Under the pieces are notes generated by a model. That model did no database searches. It was given only the letters and a program-made list of their open reading frames with translations, and was not told where the DNA came from. From Caulobacter sp. (lineage in GTDB: Bacteria; Pseudomonadota; Alphaproteobacteria; Caulobacterales; Caulobacteraceae): a stretch of 64,000 nucleotides of DNA. The DNA is taken from positions 20,420 to 84,419 of the forward strand of contig JAGIBE010000144.1 of NCBI GenBank assembly GCA_017744495.1, in the 5' to 3' direction. The translations under genes and the position numbers were made by a program. Position 1 is the stretch's first letter. Every line of letters starts with the position of its first letter. Shown here in pieces: positions 11,801-20,257 of the stretch.

Positions 11801-11892
11801 CCTCGTACGCCCGCCTGGACCTCGGCTACGACCCGTTCACGGGCGACCCGCTGGGCCGGACCTATAAGCTGGGGATCAAGAAGAAGTTCTAG
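8875..11892 (+). CDS. TonB-dependent receptor
   Basis: 1005 aa; signal peptide, VEEVIVTGSFIKG, plug domain VEVLKDGAAATYGSDAIAGVVNFITRK, C-terminal aromatic residue; RBS ggagggaagacc before ATG. Confidence 0.96.
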   Translation: MKKTMFLRGASASTLVWATLALCAAGAAHGQTRPPGDQGPTMVEEVIVTGSFIKGTPEDASLPVDVIGVEDLQKQGSPSTVEMIKALPVSNGVLGDTNQFDARAQGSEGSGSVNLRGLGSQRTLVLLNGRRLSINPLAAAGAGIVDTNIIPGAAIGRVEVLKDGAAATYGSDAIAGVVNFITRKNFNGLEAGADYRFIDGSKGDYGLNVTYGKVWDRANLLASIGWQHRSKLTVADRDWANKPYLENPEAGWSAAGNPSTFIPAAASTTGFRDPSCSSLGGFAGFSGLTPVCYWHYTPFDNLVEKQDALQAYGEVNADLSDKTKFHMEVLVSHTDVPDWNTSPSYAALAVPTAEVAVAPALTGRYYVPANNPGLIAFMAANPTITTTSLVTGAQATVPSTILAGGAINAANRPYGLGGNPAFGYGPSIGARAYNAYRVSGDLSGEFDNGIGWDLALTYSQEVGIRTGYDTLVNRFQLALRGLGGPRCDTDAATPGIQGTPGVNGCLFYNPFANAIPGNAITGQPNAAYNANLANSEEVTRWFFQKLTTKQASRLFVGEAVLNGKTNITLPGGDIAWAAGVQYRLTYFKSDYNDISNALINPCVNTPDFGVTTCTGSVRNGPFMFLGVNTPADKQSDVMAAFGELSVPITEDLQMQLAARYEDYGGPTGSTFNPKVAVRWQATPWMAFRASAGSTFRGPPDPQLVTSSITSLQSILGVFRAVDIYGNPNLQPEKADTFNAGVLFNSGNFKASIDYFQFDFDDPIVAEPVGGMVAALYPNGATGANNCGNPAYAALQARFTFTTSCNVISSLARLKTYYVNGPSIKNSGVDFSADYVFEGVIGGDLRLGANATWISEYKIDAQTVEGVVVTPAFDAVGQLNYQTIAVPIPQWKGDLFGEWTRGPHNVRLTVHYIDSYVDQRTAPFAAGAYKDTTGAPVQVTAGKKIDKQVLTDISYRVFLPWDTTLSATITNLFDQDPSYARLDLGYDPFTGDPLGRTYKLGIKKKF

Positions 11893-11934
11893 GCCTTTGT
11901 CGGCGGGAGGGGACGGCTTCGGCCGCCCCTTCGA

Positions 11935-12981
11935 TCATGCGATCCGGCGCCGTATCGCGAAAGCCCGCGCGGGGTTCGCGACCATGAGCGTGTCGATCTC
12001 CGCAGGGGTGAAGCCCTTGGCCCGGAGCGTCGGCAGGAACTGTGTGAACACCAGTTCGTAGCTGCGCGCCTGGCCGCCTCCGGCCTGGCCGACATTGTAC
12101 CAACCCGCGTCTTGCGAGACGAGCACGCGGTCCAGCAGGCCTTCGTCTCGCATCCGGGTCACCAGGCCCACATGCTGGTTCATCGACTTGGCGTCGATCC
12201 CGTCGAACTCCACCCAGGCGCCGCGTTGGGCCGCCGCGATGTGGCGCGTGACGTCCGGCTCGTTCTGGGCGTGAATCCAGATCCAGGCGGACGGATGCAC
12301 GCCTTCCTTCTTCAGCACGGCCAACTGTTCGAACGCCGACACGGCCGGACCGGTGTGGGCGCCGATGGTCAGGCCGGTCGCCTTGTGGGCCAAAGCTCCG
12401 GCGCGGATCAGCTTGCGCTCGACCTCACTCAGTGGACCGCCGTTGAAACCCAGCTTGATGAACCCCGGCAAGACGCCGGTTCCGTCGATCCCGTCCTTCG
12501 TTTCCTTGATCCACCGCTGGGCCAAGGCTTCAGCGGTGTCGGTGAACACCCAGGGCGGCAGATGGGTGTTGTCGAAGGCCGCGTAGTTGCCGGTGACGGT
12601 CAGGATATTAAGGCCGCTCTCCCGCGAGAGACGCCGCAGCAGGATCGGATCGCGACCCAGATAGGCCGCCGTGGCGTCGACGAAGGTTCGGCAGCCCAGG
12701 GCCTTGAGGCTGAGCAGGCGAGGCAGGACGACCTTCACCACCTCGTCGCGATCATAGGGCATGGGCGACTTGGACCATTCGGCATAGGTCTGGAAATTGG
12801 CCAGGATGTGCTCGTGCGCCAGGGTGACGCCCAGGTTCGCGGCGCTGACCGGACCTTCGACCGTCATGACGAGCGAGGCGGGGGCGTGGTCGTCCCACAT
12901 AATCCGGGCGTTGGCGCGTCCGCCGACAAGCAGGGCCGCCGCGGCGCCGACGATGCCCTGAACCGCTTGCCGCCTGTGCAT
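11935..12981 (-). CDS. Phosphotriesterase-family metal-dependent hydrolase, exported
   Basis: Tat-like MHRRQAVQG signal; LAHEHI, FIKLGFNGG, GAHTGPA, WIHAQNE and SQDAGW fit the PTE metal-ligand motifs. Confidence 0.85.
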   Translation of the reverse strand: MHRRQAVQGIVGAAAALLVGGRANARIMWDDHAPASLVMTVEGPVSAANLGVTLAHEHILANFQTYAEWSKSPMPYDRDEVVKVVLPRLLSLKALGCRTFVDATAAYLGRDPILLRRLSRESGLNILTVTGNYAAFDNTHLPPWVFTDTAEALAQRWIKETKDGIDGTGVLPGFIKLGFNGGPLSEVERKLIRAGALAHKATGLTIGAHTGPAVSAFEQLAVLKKEGVHPSAWIWIHAQNEPDVTRHIAAAQRGAWVEFDGIDAKSMNQHVGLVTRMRDEGLLDRVLVSQDAGWYNVGQAGGGQARSYELVFTQFLPTLRAKGFTPAEIDTLMVANPARAFAIRRRIA

Positions 12982-13051
12982 GACCGCTCATCCCGCCCGA
13001 CCACGATCGCGAGTTGAGCCCGAAATTACGGCAATGAAAAGCCGTGGGGCG

Positions 13052-14287
13052 TTAGTTCGAGAACAGTCCCGTAAGCAGCGGCCGAGCGAACAGCCTGGCT
13101 GCCTCTTCGCGCTCCAGGCCGGGCACCCAGATGCCCAGCGAGGCGGCGGCGTTGAGCATCGAATTGATCATGTGGGCCGCGATCATCGGGTCGACCGCCC
13201 GCACCGAGCCCTCGGCCACGCCGTCGGAGATGATCGCCGCGAACCGTTCGGAGCCCCGCGCGTAGCCCTGGGCCATCTCGGTGCGGATCTCGATCGGCAG
13301 GGCGCCCATCGACGAGGCGCGCAGCAGCGGACCGTGGTCCGACAGCTGGTAGGCGACCAAGGCGGCGGTGGCCGACGACAGCTGCTGCCAGCTGTCCTTC
13401 GCCAGGTCACGAGCGTCGATCTGGGCCTTGCGGGTGACGGCGAAGGTGCGTTCGAAGCACTCGACCACCAGGGCGTCCTTATCCTCGTGGTGGTGATAGA
13501 ACGAGCCCTTGGTGACGTTCAGCTGGGCTGAGATGTCCTCGACCGAGGCGCCGCGATAGCCGCGCTGGTTGATCAGCCGGGTGGCGGCGACCAGGAAGGT
13601 CTCGCGCCATTCCTGGCCCTCGGGCGACTGCGGCGTCGGATCGGGCAGGGCGAGCGGCGCCCAGGCGTCCGGCATGCCCTTCGGCGCCAGGCCGTTGACC
13701 AGGATGTCGTACATCTTGTCGCGCACGCGGCCGTAGTCGTCGGTGTCGTAGCGGCGCAGCCACGAGCTCGACCAGAACACCTGCTCGAGCAGCAGGTGGG
13801 TGCGGGCGTTGCGGTCGCGCTTGTCCAGGTGGTCGAACTCCGGGCCTTCGAAGAAGCCGCGCACCCGGCGGAACAGGTCGTTGAACGCGCCCTGCACTGA
13901 CCCCCGCAGGGGCTCCTTAAGGGCCCGCATCTCGGTGAAGCTGGTCAGGGGCGCGGCCTCGCCCAGCCGCACGCGGCGGTTCAGGTCGAGATAGAGGTCG
14001 AGGAACTTCAGCAGGCGGGCCGACGCGTCGGGCGCCTTGGCCGCCTCGGTGACCAGGGCGTCGAAACGCTCAAGGCCGCGCATGAAGCAGGCGGCCGCCA
14101 GGTCGTCCTTCTTACGGTAGTAGTAGGTGACGCTGGTGGTGATCAGCCCGACCTTGGCGGCGACGTCGGCCAGGGTCATGCCCTTGACGCCCTGGCGGTT
14201 CAGGATGGCGGTCGCGGCGGCGAGGATCGCCTCCTTCTTCTTCGCGTACCGCTCGGTGGCGGGGCTCGCGATCCGGCCGTCGTCCAT
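13052..14287 (-). CDS. TetR/AcrR-like regulator with two TetR DNA-binding domains
   Basis: Two TetR_N-like motifs: LADVAAKVGLITTSVTYYYRKKDDL and VEDISAQLNVTKGSFYHHHEDKDAL. Start placed at MDDGRIASP rather than at the longer ORF start. Confidence 0.87.
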   Translation of the reverse strand: MDDGRIASPATERYAKKKEAILAAATAILNRQGVKGMTLADVAAKVGLITTSVTYYYRKKDDLAAACFMRGLERFDALVTEAAKAPDASARLLKFLDLYLDLNRRVRLGEAAPLTSFTEMRALKEPLRGSVQGAFNDLFRRVRGFFEGPEFDHLDKRDRNARTHLLLEQVFWSSSWLRRYDTDDYGRVRDKMYDILVNGLAPKGMPDAWAPLALPDPTPQSPEGQEWRETFLVAATRLINQRGYRGASVEDISAQLNVTKGSFYHHHEDKDALVVECFERTFAVTRKAQIDARDLAKDSWQQLSSATAALVAYQLSDHGPLLRASSMGALPIEIRTEMAQGYARGSERFAAIISDGVAEGSVRAVDPMIAAHMINSMLNAAASLGIWVPGLEREEAARLFARPLLTGLFSN

Positions 14288-14458
14288 GTGTCGCCCCCTA
14301 AAGTTCGCGGCCTTTCGGCGGCCCCTTTGGACCCGCTGGTCCAATTTAGGAAGCCCTGACCTCACGACAAGGCGCGGGACCCGCTTCGGCGCCGCTTTCG
14401 TGGGCTCGGAATCTTGCGCCCGTATTGCAGGATTGAGGCGGTGAGGGGGTTCGAAGGT

Positions 14459-16417
14459 CTAGGACGCCATCGGCGTCCGTTCGGGAGGTGCGTCTCCGAT
14501 GTCGACCTTGCTTAAGGCGGCTCCGATGGCCTGGATCAGGGCGGTAGGCGACAACGGCTTGGCCACCGCGCCGTTCATGCCGGCGGCCAGGTAGGACGCC
14601 TGCTGGTGGGCCAGGGCGTTGGCGGTCATGGCGATGATCGGGGTCGAACTCGCTTCGCCGCCCAGGGCGCGGATGCGCCGGGTGGCCTCGACGCCGTCCA
14701 TGCCCGGCATCTGGATGTCCATGAAGATCAGGTCGAAGCCGGTGTCGGCGCGTTCGACGGCCTCCAAGCCCTGGACGCCGTCGTCGGCGGTCTCGACGAC
14801 CGCGCCCATGGCTTCCAGCAGGCGGCCGGCGATCAGGCGGTTGGTGGCGTTGTCCTCGACGATCAGCACGCGCAGCCCGGCCAGCAGCGCGGTGTCGGCC
14901 TCGATCGGCGCGGCGGTCTCGGAGGCGGGCGGGGCGGCGATCTCCAGCCAGAACAGCGAGCCGCCCTCGGGCGGGCTGGTGAAGCCGACGTCGCCGCCCA
15001 TCAGGATCGCCAGCCGCCGGGTGATGGCCAAGCCCAGGCCCGCGCCGCCGAAGCGCCGGGTGGTCGAGCCGTCGGCCTGGCTGAAGCGCTGGAACAGGCC
15101 GTCGGCCGTGGTCTGGTCGATACCCACGCCGGTGTCCTGGATTTCGAAACGCAGGCGCGGCTGGGCGGGCGGGCCGGCGGTGGTCAGACGTGCCTGGACC
15201 CCGCCCTCCAGAGTGAACTTCACGGCGTTGCCCAACAGGTTGAACAGGCCTTGCCGCAGCCGCAGCGGATCGGCGCCGACCCAGCCGACGCCAGGGTCGA
15301 CGACGACATCCAGGGTCAGGCCCTTCTGCTTGGCCTGGGGGCGCAGCAGGTCGGCGACGCTGCGCAACAGCGCGGCCGGATCGATCGGCTCGGGGTTCAG
15401 CTCCAGCTTGCCCGCCTCGATCTTCGAGAAGTCGATGATGTCATTGAGCAGCTCTGACAGCATGGCCCCGCAGCCCAGGGCCTCGTTCAGCAGCCGGCGG
15501 CCGTCTTCCGAGAGCTTCTCGCGCTTGAGCAGGTGCATCACACCCAGCACGCCGTTCATCGGGGTGCGGATCTCATGGCTCATATTGGCCAAGAACTGGG
15601 CCTTGGCCTCGGCCGCGCCCAGGGCGGCGTCGCGGGCCGCGACCAGTTCGGTGACGTCCTGGCTGATGCCGATCACATCCCAGGACTTGGCGCTGGAGCC
15701 GCGCACGCCGCGCCAGGCGGCTCGCATCCACACCCAGCTCTGGTTGGCGGGGTCGAGATAGCGATAGGTCAGCAGGCTGTGGTCGCCGGTCGCCAGGGTG
15801 TGGCTGAACGCCTCCCAGACCATCTGTCGGTCCTCGGCGTGGATCGAGGCGGTCATTTCCTGGATCGTCATGGTTCGCACCCCGCCCTGGGGCGAGGACG
15901 GGGTGGGGATGTCCTGCTCGAAGACATAGATCCCCTTGCGCGGGTCGAACCGCCAGACATAGACGCCGGCGGTGTTGCGGAGCAGCTCGTTGGCGCGCTC
16001 GGACTGCTGGCGCTCGATCCGGCGGGCGCGGTCCTCGGTGAAATCCTGGAAGACGATCAGCAGCGCTTCGCCGCCGGCGACGTCGGGCAGCATCTTCGTC
16101 TGGGAGCGGACCCAAAGCCATCCGCCACCCTTGCGGGCCAGGCGATGTTCGGACCGGGCCTCACCCTCGGCGCGCAGGGTGGCGCCGATGCCGCGGATGG
16201 TTTCGGTGTCGTGCAGATGGAAGAAGTCGCGGATCGGCCGGCCCAGGGTCTCGTCGGGCGTCCAGCCGGTCAGGGTGGTCCAGGCTGGATTGACACGGAC
16301 GACCGCGTCGTTCTCCAGCACCACGAACATGTCGAGGCTGCTCTCGAAGAACCAGTCGGCGGCGGCTTGCTCGATGCTCGGCCCGCCGGGGCGCTCGTCG
16401 CGCAAATGCTTGCCCAT
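14459..16417 (-). CDS. PAS domain hybrid sensor histidine kinase / response regulator
   Basis: PAS (VNPAWTTLTGWTPDETLG), H-box FLANMSHEIRTPMNGVLGV, ATPase G-boxes, receiver domain FDLIFMDIQMPGMDG. Confidence 0.95.
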   Translation of the reverse strand: MGKHLRDERPGGPSIEQAAADWFFESSLDMFVVLENDAVVRVNPAWTTLTGWTPDETLGRPIRDFFHLHDTETIRGIGATLRAEGEARSEHRLARKGGGWLWVRSQTKMLPDVAGGEALLIVFQDFTEDRARRIERQQSERANELLRNTAGVYVWRFDPRKGIYVFEQDIPTPSSPQGGVRTMTIQEMTASIHAEDRQMVWEAFSHTLATGDHSLLTYRYLDPANQSWVWMRAAWRGVRGSSAKSWDVIGISQDVTELVAARDAALGAAEAKAQFLANMSHEIRTPMNGVLGVMHLLKREKLSEDGRRLLNEALGCGAMLSELLNDIIDFSKIEAGKLELNPEPIDPAALLRSVADLLRPQAKQKGLTLDVVVDPGVGWVGADPLRLRQGLFNLLGNAVKFTLEGGVQARLTTAGPPAQPRLRFEIQDTGVGIDQTTADGLFQRFSQADGSTTRRFGGAGLGLAITRRLAILMGGDVGFTSPPEGGSLFWLEIAAPPASETAAPIEADTALLAGLRVLIVEDNATNRLIAGRLLEAMGAVVETADDGVQGLEAVERADTGFDLIFMDIQMPGMDGVEATRRIRALGGEASSTPIIAMTANALAHQQASYLAAGMNGAVAKPLSPTALIQAIGAALSKVDIGDAPPERTPMAS

Positions 16418-16558
16418 CCCCGTTCCCTAGTTTTCAATCGATATGCGCACGAACGGGTAAAGGTCGGGTTTCGACGTACCGCTGTTTCGATCGCGCCAAT
16501 CAAAAGCACGCCGCCCGCCCGCGATCGTCTCGGCGGGGGCCGCAGGAGGGATATCGTC

Positions 16559-17785
16559 TTGAGCACGCCTGAAGCCGTGGGTCTGTCGTCCGACCGACTG
16601 AAGCGCATCGACGCCTTCATCCAGGAACGCTACATCGCGCCAGGAAAGCTGCCCTGCGCCCTGGTCCAGGTCTGGCGTCGCGGTCAGTTGGCGCACACCA
16701 CGGTTCTGGGCTCGGCCGACAAGGAACGCGGCAAGCCGCTGCAGGCCGACAGCCTGTTCCGCATCTATTCGATGACCAAGCCGATCACCTCGATCGCCTT
16801 CATGATGCTGGTCGAGGAGGGCAAGGTCGCGCTGGATGATCCGGTGCACCGGTTCATCCCGTCGTGGAAGGGGCTGGGCGTGTTCCAGGCCGGCGTGCTG
16901 GGCGCCTTCCAGACCAAGCCGGTCGACCAGCCGATGCGGATCATCGACCTGCTGCGCCATACCGCCGGTTTGACCTACGGCTTTCAGCAGCGCTCCAACA
17001 TCGATGCGGCCTATCGCAAGCTGAAGCTGGACGGGGTCGATAGCGAAGGCGGGCTGGACGCTTTCGTCGAGGCGCTGGCGACCCTGCCGTTGGAGTTCTC
17101 GCCGGGCGAGGCCTGGAACTATTCGGTCGCCACCGACGTGCTGGGCTATCTGGTCCAGGCGATCTCGGGCCAGCCGTTCGACGTCTTCCTGAAGGAGCGC
17201 ATCTTCGAGCCGCTGAAGATGGCCGACACCGGCTTCTTCGTGCCTGACGATCAGCGCCATCGCTTCACCGCCTGCTACACGCTGAACCCCAAGGGCGAAG
17301 CGGTGCTGCAGGATGATCCGACCACCAGCCACTACCTGTCCGAACCGTCGGTGAAATCGGGCGGCGGCGGCCTGGTCTCGACGGCCGACGACTATATGCG
17401 GTTCTGCCGCATGCTGCTGAACGGCGGCGAGCTGGACGGGGCGCGGATCGTCAGCCCCAAGACCTTGAAGCTGATGACCATGAACCATCTGCCCGGCGGC
17501 AAGGAGCTGACCGAGATGTCGCGCTCGCTGTTCAGCGAGGCGGTGTTCGAGGGGCTGGGCTTCGGCCTGGGCTTCGCCATGACGGTGGATCAGGCCCGGA
17601 CCAAGAACCTGGGCTCGCTGGGCGAGTACTTCTGGGGCGGCATGGCCTCGACCGCCTTCTGGATCGACCCGGTCGAGGATCTGGCGGTGGTGTTCATGAC
17701 CCAGCTGATCCCATCCTCGGCCTATCCGATCCGGCGCGAGCTGCGGACCCTGGTCTACGCCGCGCTGACGGAGAGCAACGGCTAG
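16559..17785 (+). CDS. Serine hydrolase (beta-lactamase class C / esterase family)
   Basis: SMTKPITSIAFMMLVEEGK (SxxK) and YSVATDVLGYLVQ (YxxA/N). TTG start preceded by AGGAGG; the longer ORF upstream overlaps the divergent kinase gene. Confidence 0.88.
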   Translation: MSTPEAVGLSSDRLKRIDAFIQERYIAPGKLPCALVQVWRRGQLAHTTVLGSADKERGKPLQADSLFRIYSMTKPITSIAFMMLVEEGKVALDDPVHRFIPSWKGLGVFQAGVLGAFQTKPVDQPMRIIDLLRHTAGLTYGFQQRSNIDAAYRKLKLDGVDSEGGLDAFVEALATLPLEFSPGEAWNYSVATDVLGYLVQAISGQPFDVFLKERIFEPLKMADTGFFVPDDQRHRFTACYTLNPKGEAVLQDDPTTSHYLSEPSVKSGGGGLVSTADDYMRFCRMLLNGGELDGARIVSPKTLKLMTMNHLPGGKELTEMSRSLFSEAVFEGLGFGLGFAMTVDQARTKNLGSLGEYFWGGMASTAFWIDPVEDLAVVFMTQLIPSSAYPIRRELRTLVYAALTESNG

Positions 17786-18687
17786 GCCAGCATCATCTTC
17801 GGCAATTCCGCCGCTAGGGCGTCGATCGCCGCCCGGACCCGTAGCGGCAGGTGCGGCGCCTGGGGCCAGATCAGGTGCGTGTCGAACACGAGGCCGGGCA
17901 GGTCGGTCAGCACCCGCTCGAGCCGGCCCGAGGCGACGGCCTCGCGCACCAGCCAGCAGGGCAGCCAGGCCAATCCCAGGCCCGCCACCGCCGCTTCGGC
18001 GATGGCCTCCAAGTCGTCGAAGCGGATTCGGCTGGCGGGCGTGACTTCGCGAGTGGTCCCGCCGGGCATGGGAAAAAGCCAGCGTCGCGAACGGTCGCCT
18101 CGCCCATAGAGGATGGCTAGCTGTCCGGCGATGTCTTCCAATCGCTGCGGGCGGCCGTGGCGGTCGAGATAGGCGGGGGACGCGCAGACCGTCATGCGCT
18201 GTCCCGCGACCCGTCGCCCGATCAGGCCGGCTTGGTCGGGAAGGCGTCCGTTGCGGATCGCCAGATCAAAGCCGTCCTCGATCAGGTCGGCGGGCCGGTC
18301 GCTGAACGACAGGTCCAGCTCCAGCGTCGGATGGCGGCGCACCAGATCCAGCAGGACGGGAGCGACGCAATGGCGGCCGAAGATCACCGGAGCGGTGACC
18401 CGCAGGCGGCCGGCCGGTTCGGCGCGGCCGGACTCCAGCGCCGCCTCGGCCGCCTCCAGCTCGGCCAGGGCGCGGACGCAACGTTCGTAGAACATCTGGC
18501 CGTCTTCGGTGAGGCTCTGGCTGCGTGTCGTGCGGTGGAACAGCCGTACGCCCAGTCGCGCCTCCAGCCGGGCGATGGTCTTGCCGACCGCCGAGCGCGT
18601 CAGTCCCAGGCGGGCGGCGGCGGGGGCGAAACCGCCGACCTCCACGGCCTCGACGAAGGCGGCGATCCCGCTCAGACGCTCGCTCAT
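17782..18687 (-). CDS. LysR family transcriptional regulator
   Basis: N-terminal HTH FVEAVEVGGFAPAAARLGLTRSAVGKTIARLEARLGVRLFHRTTRS. Confidence 0.93.
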   Translation of the reverse strand: MSERLSGIAAFVEAVEVGGFAPAAARLGLTRSAVGKTIARLEARLGVRLFHRTTRSQSLTEDGQMFYERCVRALAELEAAEAALESGRAEPAGRLRVTAPVIFGRHCVAPVLLDLVRRHPTLELDLSFSDRPADLIEDGFDLAIRNGRLPDQAGLIGRRVAGQRMTVCASPAYLDRHGRPQRLEDIAGQLAILYGRGDRSRRWLFPMPGGTTREVTPASRIRFDDLEAIAEAAVAGLGLAWLPCWLVREAVASGRLERVLTDLPGLVFDTHLIWPQAPHLPLRVRAAIDALAAELPKMMLA

Positions 18688-18813
18688 GGCGCGGGCTCCA
18701 TTGTTTACCTAGCGGCTACAGTCATAAGACAAATGGCCGCCACCGTAGAATTCAACAGTGCATATGGTTCGCCTCCTCTCCGCCTGGCAAGGCGTGATGT
18801 CGAGGATGATCCG

Positions 18814-19836
18814 ATGACGAAACGAATGAAGCGCTGGACCCTGGACGGTTTGGGCCGTGATCAGCTGGTGCTGAGCGAGGTCGAAATCCCCACGCCCGGC
18901 CCCAGCGAGGTGCTGGTCAAGGTGGCGGCTCTGTCGCTGAACTATCGCGATAAGATGGTGGTCGAGAGCGGTATGGGTCTGGACCTGGCCTTCCCGTTCA
19001 CGCCGCTCTCGGATTTGGCCGGGACCGTGGCCGCCGTCGGTCCCGGGGTGACGCGGTTCGCCGAGGGCGCGCGCGTGATCTCGACCTTCGTCCCGCACTG
19101 GATCGACGGTCCGGCGCGGGGCTCGGCGGCCGCGCCGGCCTATCCCACGCTGGGCGGTCGCTATCAGGGCGTGGCGGCCGAATATGTCGTGCTGTCGGAA
19201 GAGGTGCTGGCGGCCGCGCCGGTCAGCCTGACCGACATCCAAGCCTCGACCTTGCCGATCGCCGGCCTGACGGCGTGGTTCGCCCTGATCGAGGAAGGGC
19301 GTTTGGCGCCGGGGCAGACCGTGGTGCTCCAGGGCACGGGCGGCGTTTCGCTGTTTGGCCTGCAGATCGCCAAGGCCGCCGGGGCGCGCGCGATCGTCAC
19401 CTCCGGCGACGATGCGAAGCTAGCCCGCGCCTTGGCCCTGGGCGCGGACCATGGCGTCAACCGCCTGAAAGGCGATTGGGCCCAGGACGTCGTCGCGCTG
19501 ACCGGCGGGCGCGGCGCCGATCACATTCTGGAAGTCGCCGGCGGCGACAATTTCGATCGCTCGATCGCCGCCGCCGCCGTCCGTGGACAGATCTCGGTGA
19601 TCGGTCTGCTCGACGGGACGGAGTTGAAAGGCACGGTATTCCCGATGCTTCTCAAACAACTGGCCGTGCGCGGGATCGTGGTCGGCCATCGGCGCGCTCT
19701 GGAGGATCTGGTCCGCTTCGTCGACCAGAGCGGGCTCAAGCCGGTGATCGACCACGAATATGGCTTCACGGACCTGCACCAGGCCCTGGATCACCTGGAC
19801 CACGGACCGTTCGGCAAGATCGTGCTGAAGCTCTAG
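18814..19836 (+). CDS. NAD(P)-dependent alcohol dehydrogenase (zinc-type/MDR family)
   Basis: MDR fold: LSLNYRDKMVV, GQTVVLQGTGGVSLFGLQIAKAAGARAIVTS. Start at MTKRMKRWTL; divergent from the LysR gene. Confidence 0.88.
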   Translation: MTKRMKRWTLDGLGRDQLVLSEVEIPTPGPSEVLVKVAALSLNYRDKMVVESGMGLDLAFPFTPLSDLAGTVAAVGPGVTRFAEGARVISTFVPHWIDGPARGSAAAPAYPTLGGRYQGVAAEYVVLSEEVLAAAPVSLTDIQASTLPIAGLTAWFALIEEGRLAPGQTVVLQGTGGVSLFGLQIAKAAGARAIVTSGDDAKLARALALGADHGVNRLKGDWAQDVVALTGGRGADHILEVAGGDNFDRSIAAAAVRGQISVIGLLDGTELKGTVFPMLLKQLAVRGIVVGHRRALEDLVRFVDQSGLKPVIDHEYGFTDLHQALDHLDHGPFGKIVLKL

Positions 19837-19854
19837 ATCGCCGGCGAAGAAAGC

Positions 19855-19878
19855 GGCGCGGGAGGAGCCTCCCGCGCC
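19855..19878 (+). terminator. GC-rich palindromic hairpin downstream of the alcohol dehydrogenase gene
   Basis: Perfect palindrome GGCGCGGGAGGagCCTCCCGCGCC; no strong U-tract. Confidence 0.5.
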
Positions 19879-20257
19879 GAGTGCGCTTCACCTAAGTCGA
19901 CACGCCGAGGGGGCGCGCCGCGTGCGTGCAGGATCGTCGGCTTAGAAGATAGGGGACGTGTGCAAGCCACCTCCCTACGCCGGCCTCCTACGCGTACGCC
20001 CTCGACAGTCGGAGCACACATCGGCGTTCCCGCAACGATCGCGGGCGCTTGTCCTCGGCGGCTTCCCCCCGCCCGCACGGATTGGCTCCGGCTGAAACTT
20101 ATATTTTCGAACTTCAAGTATGAATGCGGCGGCGTCAATGGCCGGCGCCTAAATTCTCGGCGCCGCTACGGACCTCTGGACTTCGTCGCCGGGTCGTGCA
20201 GGGTTTGCTTCAAACAACCGTTCAAAAACGCGAACCGCAGACGAGGGTGGAACACGC

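Noticed and set aside
15533-16558. N-terminal extension of the serine hydrolase ORF
   Set aside because: Antisense to the hybrid kinase gene; a TTG start with a good RBS at 16559 fits the family N-terminus.
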